Assembly (NCBI GenBank): GCA_001972305.1
Contig: BDDD01000081.1
Coordinates: 40,578-104,577 of the forward strand
Length of the DNA: 64,000 nt
DNA from: Cephalotus follicularis
Lineage: Eukaryota; Streptophyta; Magnoliopsida; Oxalidales; Cephalotaceae
Reading direction: 5' to 3'
Shown one piece after another: positions 33,637-45,171 of the stretch. The translations under genes and the position numbers were made by a program. How positions within the stretch are numbered: the first letter of the stretch is position 1; the number at the start of each line of letters is the position of its first letter. Below the pieces are notes generated by a model. That model did no database searches and had not been told where the DNA came from. It was given only the letters and a program-made list of their open reading frames with translations.

Positions 33637-34419
33637 AGCCTACTCAGTATGGTCTTCATTTGATATGCTCTTGAACAATCTCGCTTTCTGAGCAACCTGT
33701 ACAAAAGTCCCCAACTCCATAGCTCTAATCCTCGACAGAAGATCCGGTCATAGACCTCTCAAGAACCTCCGAATTTTCTTCTCTTTATCAGCTACCAGAT
33801 AGGCTGAGTGTCTAGCTAGCTTCATAAATATAGCCTGATATTAGGCTACGGTCATCTCGCCTTGACATAACTCCAAGAGTTTCATCTCTCTCCGTTCACG
33901 TTCAATCCGCGGTACAAAAGTATCAAGGAATTCTTTTTGGAACCTCCCCCAAGTGCTATCAAGCCCCTCGGACTCCCATTTTGCCTTAACCATCACCCAC
34001 CAGTGAGTGGCCTTGCCCTATAGTTGGTAAACAGCAAACTTCAGTTTTTGATCATCTGTACAATCCATCACCTCAAAGATCTTCTCTAGATCTTGTAACC
34101 ATCTCTCAGAAATCGTCACATCAAGCTCACCTTTGAAACTATAAGTATTCTGCCTCATAAATCTTTCAAGATTTCTTCCAAACTGATTTTCGTCATGATG
34201 TGCACCATGGTCAAGGGCCATGTGTTATGGCTGAGCTTGAGCATAGTATCAGCACATCTCCTCCATATGAGCCGCATTGGCAGCCATCTACTGCTGGAAA
34301 TAGTCAGCAATACGATCCATCGGATCTCTCCTTTCATTTGCATTTTGTGGAACATTTGCTTCTTGAGGAACATTCTCCTCTACAGCTCTAGCCCTTTCAC
34401 GTCTCCTTCTTCCATCCAT
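33637..34419 (-). pseudogene. gag: E1 Gag N-terminal part, multiple stops
   Basis: The start Met at 34419 reads MDGRRRR as in G2. The Gag domain segments 'WLQDLEKIFEVMDCTDDQKL' and 'VMVKAKWESEGLD' are clear, with 'GEMTVA' and 'RIRAMELGTFVQVAQKARL' later. Stops are mostly single C-to-T changes: CAG to TAG after 'DYFQQ', CGA to TGA, CAA to TAA before 'HMALDHG', and TAG at 34018-34020, the same codon as the G2 stop at 18423-18425. Solo LTR-C splits the gene at 33631. Confidence 0.88.
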
Positions 34420-34517
34420 TTTGTTTCCTATAAGGAAATATGTCACAAATCATCTCAAGGAAACAATTCATTAATCGCCAAGGAACTTATCCAAGCTAAG
34501 CATATAATAACATATAT
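34420..34517 (-). other. E1 leader between primer-binding site and gag
   Basis: A short untranslated leader related to the G2 leader. Confidence 0.7.
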
Positions 34518-34529
34518 GCTCTGATACCA
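34518..34529 (-). other. Primer-binding site of E1
   Basis: The minus strand reads TGGTATCAGAGC, four bases from the LTR boundary at 34534. Confidence 0.92.
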
Positions 34530-34533
34530 CTGC

Positions 34534-35291
34534 TGCCACACCCTGTTCTCTTAACAACATAATACAGACCCTTAGGTCATGAAAATCAACATATATATAT
34601 TCAGCTTATTCAATTTATGGCAAATTTAAAACTTTTCAACCCATAATATCATTACGGAAGCATTTAACCATAAGCTAAAACCAACAAGTAACATGCATCA
34701 CATACTACACGTTACAGCAATATAACATCATTGTTAATCGCCCACAAATGGAGCATGAACTGATTTAGTCAATACATAAATTTATTTATTACAATAATCC
34801 ATGTTAACATTTCTTAAAAGAAATACAACTTAATTCCTTTTCATTTTCCCCAAGCTCCAGCGATGTCATCCGTTGCATCAATCAGGAATTGATAGGGCTA
34901 GCCGAATCCACTGGCAAAGTAGAGAAAATATAAATACATTTGGGGTCAATGATAATGAATATCATGTAATGAATGCATTCGTGATGCAATACGTAGTATA
35001 TCACAATACATAAATATATATGTATATGTGCCAATAGGTACGCAACCATGCCAAGTGGCTACAACCATACAATCCATCAATCATATCACAAAGGACCAAT
35101 CCAATCAATCCCATCAATCCACTGTTACTTGCACGAAGGCTAAGTAACCAGGGTGTGTTGCTATCCCTAGGCATCTCCTGGATCCTAGGCGCACAATCCC
35201 TCCCCTAGCACTCAATGACGACTCCATCACGTGGCTAGTGCAGCATCAATCCAATCACTGTGGGTGCCCCTAGCCATCTCCGGGGCCCTTG
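34534..35291 (-). mobile_element. E1 gypsy element, 5' LTR, first piece
   Basis: On the plus strand it starts TGCCACACCCTG (a decayed TGTCACACCC). It matches 7656-8380 and is interrupted at 35291 by solo LTR-D. Confidence 0.9.
35287..35291. other. Target-site duplication of solo LTR-D, left
   Basis: CCTTG here and CCTAG at 38200-38204, one mismatch. Confidence 0.65.
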
Positions 35292-38199
35292 TGTGACATC
35301 CGTATCCTAGTACGGTCTGTGTCTGTGGAGCCTATGTGGCCATCTGTCTGTCTATCTAGCTGTTAATCTGTTTTTCTAGCTCTCATGACATATGCATCAC
35401 GGCATTAATAAAATTTTTGCTGGTGCGATTTCTTTCTGATGATTTTTTTTGCATAACAAATTTTTTTTTCTTTATTGTAAATTGAATGATGTTTTACTGA
35501 AATGACTGCTGATTTCGGAAAATAAGCCAAGTGGTATGTCCTAAACATCAAATTTCTGTCCGTATTGTTTAAATTCTGGATAAAACCCAGTTCATTTTGA
35601 TTATATATATTTGAGAAAATGCCATTTTTTATTTCATTTTTGGACTTTTCTCTCGCTCCCCCCATTTCTCTCTCCTCTCTCCTATTCTCTCTCTCTCCTT
35701 TCTCTCTACCACCGGCGTCATTGCTAATATGGCACCGGCGTGACCGCCGTCACCTCTCGAGCACACCGAACCCCACCACCGCGTCGGTAACGGCCCCCGT
35801 GAGCGCAATCAGCCTTTTTTCTCTCCCCACCTGTTTTATGTCGAATCTCCGTCTCCGATGATCGTCACGGTAAGGCGAGCTTAGATCCGGCATCCTGGCA
35901 TTGCGGGTAGTCGAACGGTACCAGCCTCGACATGTGACAACGTCGGCAGCGTAGATCGGCAGTGAAGGCAGCAGCGGTCAACGCACCTGTTCCGGCCAGA
36001 TGCGGCGGTGCCATGATCAACGCGCACCATATTCGTGACCTCCATCCTCCGATGCACCAGACCTAGCTTTCTCTGCTGCTGACCAGGGATCGCGTATAGC
36101 TGACAAGAGCCGGCCAGCAGCGGCGCATGGGCCCACGCTTCAGCAGCCTCTGATAATGCGTTCAGACGTGTCCAGCTTTTTGGCTCCGTTTTCCGCATGG
36201 AGGTGATCCGTTCCAGTTCCATTAGGAGATTCTGGCTCTGTGCTCCGTTTCATCTGCTTTCGGTAAACGCTGAACTCCATTCCGTTAATTCTGTTTTCTA
36301 TTGAATATGTATTTCTGTATCTGTATCTGTTTATGTTATATAATGAACTTGAACCATGTAATCGATTCGAATTGGATAACCTGGACAACCACTTGGACTG
36401 GTTTTAAATGATTTCGAAAGAGTGTTTAATAAGAGGTTTAAACGATGTTTTGAACTATCAAAGTTCTGCTACTGTTGATCGTTTTGGACGGTTATAGTTT
36501 TCTAACATCTAACGCATTTCAATTCATAAAGCTTTTCACGTCTTAGTACGTGTTTAAGTCTGATAGTCTGTTGTATGTTTGTTGGTCTATCTATTGGCAG
36601 AGGATCCTGCCTTTGAGGTCGACCATGGAGGCGACCAGTCATGGGACTTGCTCGTCTGTTCTGTGAGCGGAACGCTTTCTTTAACCTTTTTACTCTGAAG
36701 TTTCTTTTGATTGGTTTGAATGTTTGAACATTTTCGCTTAAGTATTTCTGTATCTGAGAGATTTTGGACTACTCTGTTTCTGAAAGATGTTTAATTTTAA
36801 ATATCTGAAACTTTCTTTTAATGTTTCAAATGCTCACAAGATGATAGTCATAGTATGACGCAATTTTCAGATATATCTGTATTTGATAAGAAAATGATTT
36901 ATGGATCTGTTTGAAATCTATTTTAAGTATGTTTTGAAACATTGATGAAGTCTGTATCTGTCTGTATCTGTTTAACATTTGTTTTAACTCTGTTTTGACG
37001 GCTCTACTGATTTCTGTATCTGTTTAAATGTGTTTAAAGTCTGTTTTGATGAAATGAGATTCTGTATTCTGAAATGTGTTAAATAGGTTTAGATGCATGG
37101 TGATCTCGGTATTGTATTGGTTACATATCTGATGCCCATGAAAGGCTTTGTCTACACGTGTATGACCTTCTGTTATGATGCTTTAACACGACCATGTCAT
37201 TGCCACTATTTCTATTGGACGTTTGGCCCAACGGGGCCCAGGCGTCAACCTTGCCTAGTAGACCCATTGCATCTTTATATATTTTTTCTGTTTAAATTTG
37301 TTAAATGCAACATATATTTAAGTTTCTGAGGAATTAAATATGTTCTGAGAAATGATCTGATCTGCTGATTCTGGAAATTTCTGTTTTAGAAATTGGTTTT
37401 TGGATTTATATTCTATTTAAGATGTCTTAAATTGTTTTGTAAATCAGATTCTGGATTTTGATTCTGTTTCTGAAACTCTGTTTCAGTTGTTTTGCAGTTT
37501 TATTATATCTCTTCTGCAAAGTTATTTATACGCAAGCAAAACTCTACGGAGTCTTTTTGTTCCATCTCACTAGTCCTGTGGATTAACCCCGTCCTCTGTT
37601 TTCTATTTTTAGTTCTGACAAGTTGGTCTGCTGAGCTCTGTCAGCTAGAGTCAGTCAGTCTGCTGAGGTGAGATCAAAAGGGCATGCCTACCAGAGTCAA
37701 CATATGCATACTATCACTGTATTAAATTGTGCATTATTTATGTTTTTATATAAATGTTTGATTTAATTTAAAAGTGTTGAGTCCTATTCAGGTTTTAAGT
37801 TTTGACAATATAGTTGAGGCAGAGCACAACCCATACTAGTTTTCTGCTTTTAAATTGTGGTCTACTGAGAGTTGAGCCCAATTTATAAACTGTTTCCTCC
37901 TTCAGGAGTGTGATTGCTGAGGGTTGAGCCCATTTTATAAATTGTGTTTTTCTTTACAGGGGGCATAGTCCGATATAGGAATACTACATGCCCAATTTTT
38001 GTAAAAATTTAAGAGTTAGAATTATTTTCAAATTTTTCAAGAAACTTTCTATTTTTCTTTATCTTTTGAAGAATTCTTCGGTTTAAAAATGTATTTCTAA
38101 AACTCTGATCTGCTGAACCTACGAGGTGAGTCTCTGATGGGAGGCTTGGCCTCGTAGCGGGCACGGCGGATCCCAACTGGGTTGGGTCCGGGCGTGTCA
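35292..38199 (+). mobile_element. Solo LTR-D, gypsy-type (2908 bp)
   Basis: It runs from TGTGACATCCGTATCC to GGGCGTGTCA inside the E1 LTR, with an approximate 5-bp duplication. There is no internal region. A CT-rich tract at 35640-35720 and a GC-rich stretch at 35730-36160 suggest a promoter and start of transcription. TCTGTATCTGT words recur at 36300-37050. No GTCGAC palindrome array was seen, in contrast to the other gypsy LTRs. The 113-codon minus-strand open frame at 35881-36222 matches nothing I recognise and is taken as chance. Confidence 0.82.
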
Positions 38200-38761
38200 C
38201 CTAGGCGCACAATCCCGCCCCCAACGCTCAATGACAACTCCGTCGCGGGGCCAACGCAGCATCAATCCAATCACAACCATTAATCAATCCAAAGTCAATC
38301 CATTTTCCAAGTAGTTATAAGTTATAAATTACTTGAAACAATACATTTTCAAATGTATAACAATCCTTAAAACAGTTTTCAATATTTTGGAAACCATTTT
38401 TCAATCGTTCAAAAACATACATTTCGTGGAAAATAATAATTTCATTTTTAAATCATGAATGCACTTCCAAAATGATAAAACATTTTAGAAATCATATACA
38501 ATCCAATTCTCAGTTCAATCCATAACAATTATACAACGCAAACATATGCTCAAATGCATCTAAACTCATTTCGAGGTTAACGTATCCCATCTAAGCGAAA
38601 TCGTTCAAAACAATGGTTTAAGCGTCGACGTTTAAGACTTGGCGTTAACACTTATGTGCTTTAAGCATCGACGATTTTCCCTTAGCGTCATCGCTTAGAT
38701 CAGAAGCCTTATGCTTTAGTACTTGTCTTTGGCGTCAACGCCTAAGGCATGGACCCTTAAG
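38200..38761 (-). mobile_element. E1 gypsy element, 5' LTR, second piece
   Basis: It continues the LTR after solo LTR-D and matches 8395-8505 joined to 25748-26200. This is the uninterrupted form of the C1 target site. It is cut at 38761 by element A. The far part of the LTR, including cluster 1, is missing. Confidence 0.9.
38617..38756. repeat. Palindrome array, type 1, cluster 2 of E1 right LTR (partial)
   Basis: Sites such as TTAAGCGTCGACGTTTAA, TTAAGCATCGACGATTTT, TTAGCGTCATCGCTTA and TTGGCGTCAACGCCTAA. They pair one to one with sites at 26053-26190 and differ by CpG transitions. Confidence 0.87.
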
Positions 38762-38897
38762 TGTAATATCCCGATTCATTGCGTATGTGTCTATCTAATT
38801 GTGATTTTTGTTTGTTGAGGATTGTTATATGTTATGCATTATTTCGTTAGACCGTTTGATTTTTTTTGTTAACTTTTTTATTTTTATGTTATGTGTG

Positions 38898-38984
38898 ATA
38901 AGCGTTGACACTTTTGCCATGAACATCGACGCTTTGTATGAAAGGAGTTAAGCGTCGCTGCTTTCTCGTGACCTTCGATGCTTT
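38898..38984. repeat. Palindrome array, type 1, cluster 1 of LTR-A
   Basis: Four sites: TAAGCGTTGACACTTTT, GAACATCGACGCTTTG, TTAAGCGTCGCTGCTTTC and ACCTTCGATGCTTTAA. Confidence 0.87.
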
Positions 38985-39539
38985 AAACCATTTTCCTTAT
39001 TTGTCTGTGGAGGGTGCGGTCGGTGGCTTAGTTAGGAAAGTGGGATTCTTGCTATAATACGAATATTTGTTTCCCTATTGTGTTAGTCGAGTTATCTGTA
39101 TGTAAGGAAAGCTTTTAATCAACGCATTTTGCCATAAAAAATCTACATTTTTCATCCTTTTAAAACACTGTCACCTGCATTCTTTACAAACCAACAGAAG
39201 CCATTCATTTGTCATTCTTCTCAGCATATTTTCACATCATCTAAAGGTATGTTATGATAATGATTTTAATTCCGTTTTAGATTATTGTTTTGTTGAATAG
39301 AAAGTTATTAGATTGTTCAAAACTCTGTTGTTAATCCATGAAAACTATTCTAAATCATGTAATCTTAGAAACCATATTTTGAAAAGTTCTTTTGTTATAT
39401 TCAACATGAAATCCATATGTCTATGCGTTTGAATTATTATACTGATGTTTTCAAAAAGAGAAGTCATGTTTTAGAACCTATATACCACTGTTTTATGATT
39501 TACATATAGAAACTGGATTTTTGTTCATGATTACAACTG

Positions 39540-39842
39540 ATACATCGACGCGTTTTTCATGTTTTTAACCCAAAGCGCCGACGCCTATGTCGTATACGTC
39601 GACGCCTATGCATAGAAAAATTATTTTTATCGTCTTGCATGTATTTAAGCGTCGACTGTCTTTGTTTCTTGTCGACGCCTTAGTCAAAACCGTCAACGCT
39701 TTGTTGTGAGCGTCGACGCTTATGTCGTGAAACATCATGTTTTTGTCGACGCTTTGTCATGCGCTTTTGTCTACGATTTGTTTTAAACGTCAACGCCATG
39801 TCTTAAGCGTAGACGCTTTTGTCGTGACTGTTGACGCTTTCC
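39540..39842. repeat. Palindrome array, type 1, cluster 2 of LTR-A
   Basis: About 12 sites in 300 bp, including AAAGCGCCGACGCCTATG, TACGTCGACGCCTATG, TAAGCGTCGACTGTC, GAGCGTCGACGCTTATG and TAAGCGTAGACGCTTTT. The sibling LTR-B has CAGTCGACTG-type sites at the matching place. Confidence 0.9.
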
Positions 39843-41115
39843 CCTGGAATTTTGTAATCATCGCCTGTTAAGTTGTAACACGAATTGATTTGTCTGTTTA
39901 GGGTTTCATAACACCTGTGGTGGAGATTATGGTGATTCTGTTTGTGCTTTGAGTAATTCTTGGGATTGTTTAGGTTTGAACGGTTAAGGTACGGATTCTT
40001 CGTCTTTGATTATCATCCTTTGATATGGTTTGAATAAAATTAAGTTTTTTATTTTTACGAAGAAAGTTGAATATTTTTTACTTTACAAATGCAGTTTTAA
40101 TTTGTATAAATGAAATACTGATTTCACTATTATCATCACTTTTAATTAATTGTGAAATTAAATGAGTTTGATTTTTGATTATGAAAGTATGTGTGACTTT
40201 TATCTATGCAAATATGAATTTACTACTATCCTTTGATAACGATTTTGGATTGGTTCGGAAAACCATATAAATGTTTTGAATTAATTTTTGAATGAAATTA
40301 TATTTTGAAATTTTGACATACTGAGTTGTACCCACCTATGGAAGGTTCCATAGGCATGTCCTTTAGCACGGAGGCATGACACTATCCGTGGTGGTGTGAT
40401 CAGTCCACGGCATCTCTTATGTTATGATATCCTTTGTGGAGGATTATGGATCCGATATGTGGTCACCTAAGTGTGACGTTTATGATAGAGGCGTATGGGT
40501 CGGCCCTAGGAAAATTATTTTATGTTATGAGAATTGATTGTGTAGTGCCGTACACGTCATTCTATCTGGCATGTGGACGTCGCGAATCCCTTGCATATGT
40601 GTTTCTGATATGTTTAGCTATATATATATTTCTGATGCTCAGTATGGAACATTATGTTTTGAAAGGTATTGATTGATTTTATACGAAAATTTTGATGTAC
40701 TTTATAAAAGAGTATTTAACCGTTTATGTCATGAGATTTCTATTTTGAATTTTTTAATTTTAATATTTTTTAAATTAACGTTTACCGCTTTTATATTCTA
40801 TATCCGTACTAAGATTTGCTTAACCACGTTTTTGTTTTCCATGCAGTAGATTATCAGGAGCATCCGGGGCAAGTGTGATTAGAGATCTACCCTTATGTCT
40901 GAGGATCACTTAGGACTTGGTCCCGTGAATTTTAGTTGTTTTATGGTCGTATGTAGACCGGTGTTATTGACAATAATATATTTGAACTTATGTTAATTAT
41001 TATGTGATTTCAGTTTTCGAACCACCACGTTATTGAATAAAAGATGGTTTATGTTTTGATAAGTTTGTAAGTTTGTCCTGTGAACACTCCCAACCAATAG
41101 GGGTGTTACAGATTA

Positions 41116-41126
41116 TGGTATCAGAG
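41116..41126 (+). other. Primer-binding site of element A
   Basis: TGGTATCAGAG, five bases after the LTR end, complementary to initiator tRNA-Met. Confidence 0.9.
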
Positions 41127-41286
41127 AATAGGTTTTTCCCTTCCTTAGAAGACCTATCTAAGTTTGACCTGTGAGATTGGGTAAAAATTTGGGTTAGGGC
41201 TATTTCATCATAGTCGTTTCGATATGTCATTTGTTTCAGCTTTCTGTTTCTTTTCGTTTTACCATGTCCCGGTTTCTGTTTCGTAG

Positions 41287-42110
41287 ATGGCGTTTAGAAG
41301 CTGACGACCAACGAATACCCCCAGGAACCCGAACCAACTGTGGTGCGGGAAGAGGCATGAAATAAGCCTACCGTGGACAAATTGGTGAGACAGACAGTTG
41401 CACAGGCTGTACCACAAGTGGTGAATCAAGTGATTCACGCTATGCATTAGCAAAATTCGGGTCGGGATCATCGAGAACATGTAGTTGAGGAAAATGCATA
41501 GGATAATGTTCAGGCTGATGAGGGAGTTGAGGACCGGCCTGACACTCCTGTATATGTCTGGCTTGAGAGGTTTCAGAAATGAAGGCCTCAGTTATTCAGT
41601 TCAGCACCGACACCTGTAGAGGCTGAACACTGGATTGCCCACATGGAGAAATATTGGATGTGCTGGGGTGTAGTGATGATCAGAAGGTGAAGTTGGCTGC
41701 TTATAAGTTGGAAGGCGATGCTCAAAGATGGTGGAAGACTTTGAGGATAGCTAAGGGTGGACGTTTTATTGATGCTTTATCATGGTACGGGTTTTGTGAA
41801 GTCTTTTATCAGCAGTATTTTCCCACTTCTGGTAAAGAGGCTTATGCTCGGAAGTTTGTGACCACAAGGCAGAAAGATGGTGAATCAGTCACAAAGTTCT
41901 TGGTCGAGTTTACCAGGTTGGCTGGTTTTGCTGAACATGCGGCGAGGACTGCAGTGGACCAAGCGGAGAAGTTTAAGTGGAAACTGCATTATCAGCTCAG
42001 GGGAAAATTGATGAATACAATATTTGCTGACGTATCTGAGGTTGCAAATGCTGCCAAGAATATTGAGATGGAGAGATTGGACTTTCAGGCAGTCCGACAA
42101 GAAAGGGAAA
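41287..42110 (+). pseudogene. gag: Element A gag pseudogene, truncated
   Basis: The start is set by homology to the element B gag at 59455. The first ~120 codons have stops and a frameshift. From 41654 a readable frame follows the B Gag closely: 'KLAAYKLEGDAQRWWKTLR', 'FCEVFYQQYFPTSGKEAYAR', 'DGESVTKFLVEFTRLAGFAE' and 'LHYQLRGKLMNTIFADVSEV'. Homology stops near 42110, where a different LTR begins, so zinc knuckles and pol are lost. It is useful as the uninterrupted reference for the insertion in B at 60109. Confidence 0.88.
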
Positions 42111-42289
42111 TGACCCTTATTCCCTAAGGTCTCAACCATAACAAACAACAGCCATAACCGTGCCCCACCCATAATCCATAACCATACCCATTTAAAAGAT
42201 AGGGACCTACCATAAAGGACCACATAGGATCCATCCGTCTTTCCATAACCATAAACCATTTCCGTTTTATTGGTCCCTATCGGAGTTGA

Positions 42290-42470
42290 AAAACAATTGA
42301 GAGGAAGTCAAATTAGGGTATCCGCGTCCAGATGTCCCAACTGAGCTATCGTAACCATTTATTGAAAACCCTTTCAAAATCCATAAAACAATGGAGAGGA
42401 AGTCAAATTAGGATATCCACGTCCAGATGTCCCAAATGAGCTATCCTAACCATTTATGAAAACCATTTGT
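42290..42470. repeat. Two-copy ~95-bp tandem repeat in LTR-F
   Basis: Units at about 42290-42384 and 42385-42470 share GAGAGGAAGTCAAATTAGG and GTCCAGATGTCCCAA, with a handful of differences. Confidence 0.85.
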
Positions 42471-42657
42471 ATAAAAGCCCTCTTTTGATAAAACTTCTTT
42501 AAATATTGATTTTAAAGAGTAATCCATAGTTTAAAAGTGTTAAAATAGGATTTCCATAGGCTTCAAGGCCTTAGGGAGACTTCCTATGGAATCAATATGT
42601 AGAGAAAATCATTTGGGTTAAAAACCATAAATTTTGGCTAAACAAAACAGGGGCTTT

Positions 42658-42977
42658 TGGCGTTGATGCGTACAGTTTAGGCGTTGACGCGTAAAGTCTT
42701 AGCATTGACACTTTGCGCTAGGTGTCGACAGTGAAGGCTTTGTGCCTTAGGCGTTGACGCATGCGCTAAGCATCAACTACTCATAACACATAAGGCGTCA
42801 ACGATTAAGCCGAAAGCGTTGACGCTTATGCCCCTTTTTCCCTTACTCCGTTAACGCATCATGCTAGTTAGCACGTGAATGCAAAGAAACATATATGGCG
42901 TCAATGCATAGCCAAGGCGTCGACGCTCTGGGCACTCAAGAACACATCAACACGCACGAAGAACACGTTGACGCCCT
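42658..42977. repeat. Palindrome array, type 1, of LTR-F
   Basis: About 13 sites: GGCGTTGATGCGTA, GGCGTTGACGCGTAA, TAGCATTGACACTTTG, GGTGTCGACAGTG, AAGCGTTGACGCTTATG, AAGGCGTCGACGCTCTG and others. Nearly all differ from AAGCGTCGACGCTT or GGCGTCGACGCC by CpG transitions, so this array is more decayed. One lone GCCGTTGACGCTTTG lies at about 43950. Confidence 0.88.
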
Positions 42978-44398
42978 AGGCCGCTATCAACTATAAAAAT
43001 CGATCAAAACTGATTTAAATCTGTTTAAAATTCAAATCAATGGAAACTATAAGCTTTCACCATCCATTAAAACTCAAACCAGTTTAAAAACCATTTAAAA
43101 CCATATCCATAACCCTCAGATTCAGAGAAAATGGAGAATGGGTAAAAATGACCCAACTCACAATTTCCTCTCAAATCTCCATTTCCCTCTGTTATAAATC
43201 ATACCCTGTACCGTAAACCCTCCATCTAGCATGTATACAACTATCCATTTAGCACACAATCATCAATCAACAGTCATGCCCATAGAATCCATTCAAAATG
43301 CATGAATATAAGCAAAATAGTATAACCTACCCCTTAGCAATTGAGCTTGGAAACCTCCTATCCTTGGTCACTTCCTTCACACTGCATATACAATACATTT
43401 CTGTTACATTCTCTGCATGGAATCAAACACTGTCATCACCGGAGCTCCGGCCAGATTTTGTCCAACACCTTGGACTTCCGGCCATGCCATAAATAGGCTC
43501 CAAATTGGCTGATCTATACAATGCTGTCGGAGACTCGTCGTGACTCGCTGCGAATCTCGCTGTCACAGCCGATAGTGAGTTCGACTCACTAAGTCGACTC
43601 GCCAGACCTCGACTCCTCCAGTCACCACCCAAAAATACCACAAAACCATCAGTTCTATGCGTCACTACCCAAGACTCGCCGAGACTCGGCGCCAAACACC
43701 GTGTCACAGGTGGCAGTGAGCTAGAACGGCTGAGTTGACTCAGTCGACAGATTCAGGCCTAGAAACACCTCAACCACCATCAAAATGGGCAGAGCTGACC
43801 TTCTAGACGAAGACGGCTCCATCCGTGACGTAAACGGTAGTGAAATCACACGACCGAGATGGCACAGCGTCGGGGAGAGAAAGAGAAAAGAAGAGAAGAA
43901 GAAGAAGAGGAGATTACCATCGACTAAGGGCTCGCACCGCACATCCTCGGGCCGTTGACGCTTTGCCTGGCGCCATTCCTTCTTCACCGGTGCATATAGC
44001 TCTCACTTTCTCTCTCTCGCGCTCTCGTCTCTCTTCTTTCACACAGGCGCACTATGCGCATGTGCTCCCTCTCTCTCTCTTTTGTTTCTCCCCCTTTTCT
44101 TTCTTAATTCTTTGCCTTTGTTCTTGGTATTTACCAGCAAAATATTAAGTCCTGGGTCCCGTTTATTCCGTGCATTGAGATGTTAATTAACCCATCCACC
44201 CACTAAAATAACCATGATAATAATGCGAACATTTGGCCTCACAGGCGCGCATTAAAAATAGGCTTTATTAGTAATTTTGGACTTCATAATTGCGGGCTTC
44301 AATGCGCAATGCCTTTTATTGATTCGGGTCTCCATCGGCTTACGGCCATACACTGTGCCAATATCACAATAATTATTTATGAAATTTCGGGCATTACA

Positions 44399-45171
44399 AT
44401 GATGAGATCCTACTGTGAGACGTAGCAGATCAGTAAGCTTTTTTCTAGAACCCTCATAATTGTAGGATAACATACTTGGACATATGTTATCCGGATAGAG
44501 TAGCACATTGCATGCTAACTCGTTGAAGAAGTTGATTGTTCTCACAAGTCATCAAGTAGTGACTATATGGCATACACATGAGTGCTTATTATTTTATGAG
44601 TCCATTGAAGTGGCTCGCTATAGGAAGACCTGTATGGAGTTTTATATACATGTCAGATAGACTTCCTATATTGCAGTAGTGTGTGTGGTCCTTAAACCTG
44701 AACCACCACTAAATGTCTTGTGTATAAGATATCATACTTTGATGATACTTAAATACATCTTCTAGCCATGAGGAGTATATAGGTATTAGTTGGGTATGGT
44801 AGATTATGCTTGGAGATATGTGAATGAGCAAGACGGAATCTACCGCTCCCAATTAAGGGAGTTTTGCTTAGGGTTATTAGCTATAAAATTTCCTGGCCAT
44901 GATGAAAAGGTATTGGAATGTTGATTCCAATATCATAGATCAGTTAGTTAGAAAGGGTTTCTAATTTGATCATGATAGCTGATTACCTATGATGTTATTT
45001 TAATGAATGAACTGTTAGGGCTTGACATATTTATTACCCCAGGTTTAATTCGAGCATTTTCGGTAGCACGATTATATATGCACGTAACTATAGTTTGAGG
45101 TTCAAGATTATATTCACATTATCGGGGGTCAATATGCATTGCTAGATGTCGATGTCGATCATTGGGATAAC
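44399..45171. other. AT-rich repeat-like DNA, no gene found
   Basis: No coding frame of note and no recognisable motif. The wording (short clauses of mixed AT-rich sequence) resembles an old retrotransposon LTR or leader, but I cannot name a family. It is contiguous with 46827 onward once solo LTR-H is ignored. The last five bases, ATAAC (45167-45171), are the left target-site duplication of LTR-H. Confidence 0.4.

Larger units (their letters stand above)
38762..41110 (+). mobile_element. Element A, gypsy 5' LTR (2349 bp)
   Basis: It runs from TGTAATATCCCGATT to TAGGGGTGTTACA and is followed by a primer-binding site. It is homologous to LTR-B (56543-59282): both have the 'CACCTATGG' and 'CCATAGGCATG' blocks, 'AAGGTACGGAT', and the same end and leader. 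It has type 1 palindrome clusters at 136-225 and 777-1080 bp, with a TATA-like GCCATAAAAAATC near 39131 between them. Confidence 0.9.
42111..44398 (-). mobile_element. LTR-F, gypsy LTR in minus orientation
   Basis: On the minus strand it starts TGTAATGCCCGAAA at 44398, the end type of E1 and W. The left limit is set only by where the element A gag homology stops. No primer-binding site, polypurine tract or matching flank was found, so solo or truncated status is open. It has a CT-rich and GC-rich part (43840-44110), a type 1 palindrome array, and a ~95-bp tandem repeat. It shares GAGTC/GACTC-rich wording (GACTCGCCGAGACTCGG near 43675) with the C1 copia LTR. Confidence 0.6.

Noticed and set aside
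35881..36222. 113-codon minus-strand frame in solo LTR-D as a host gene
   Set aside because: GC-rich LTR sequence, no domain, no splice-linked neighbours.
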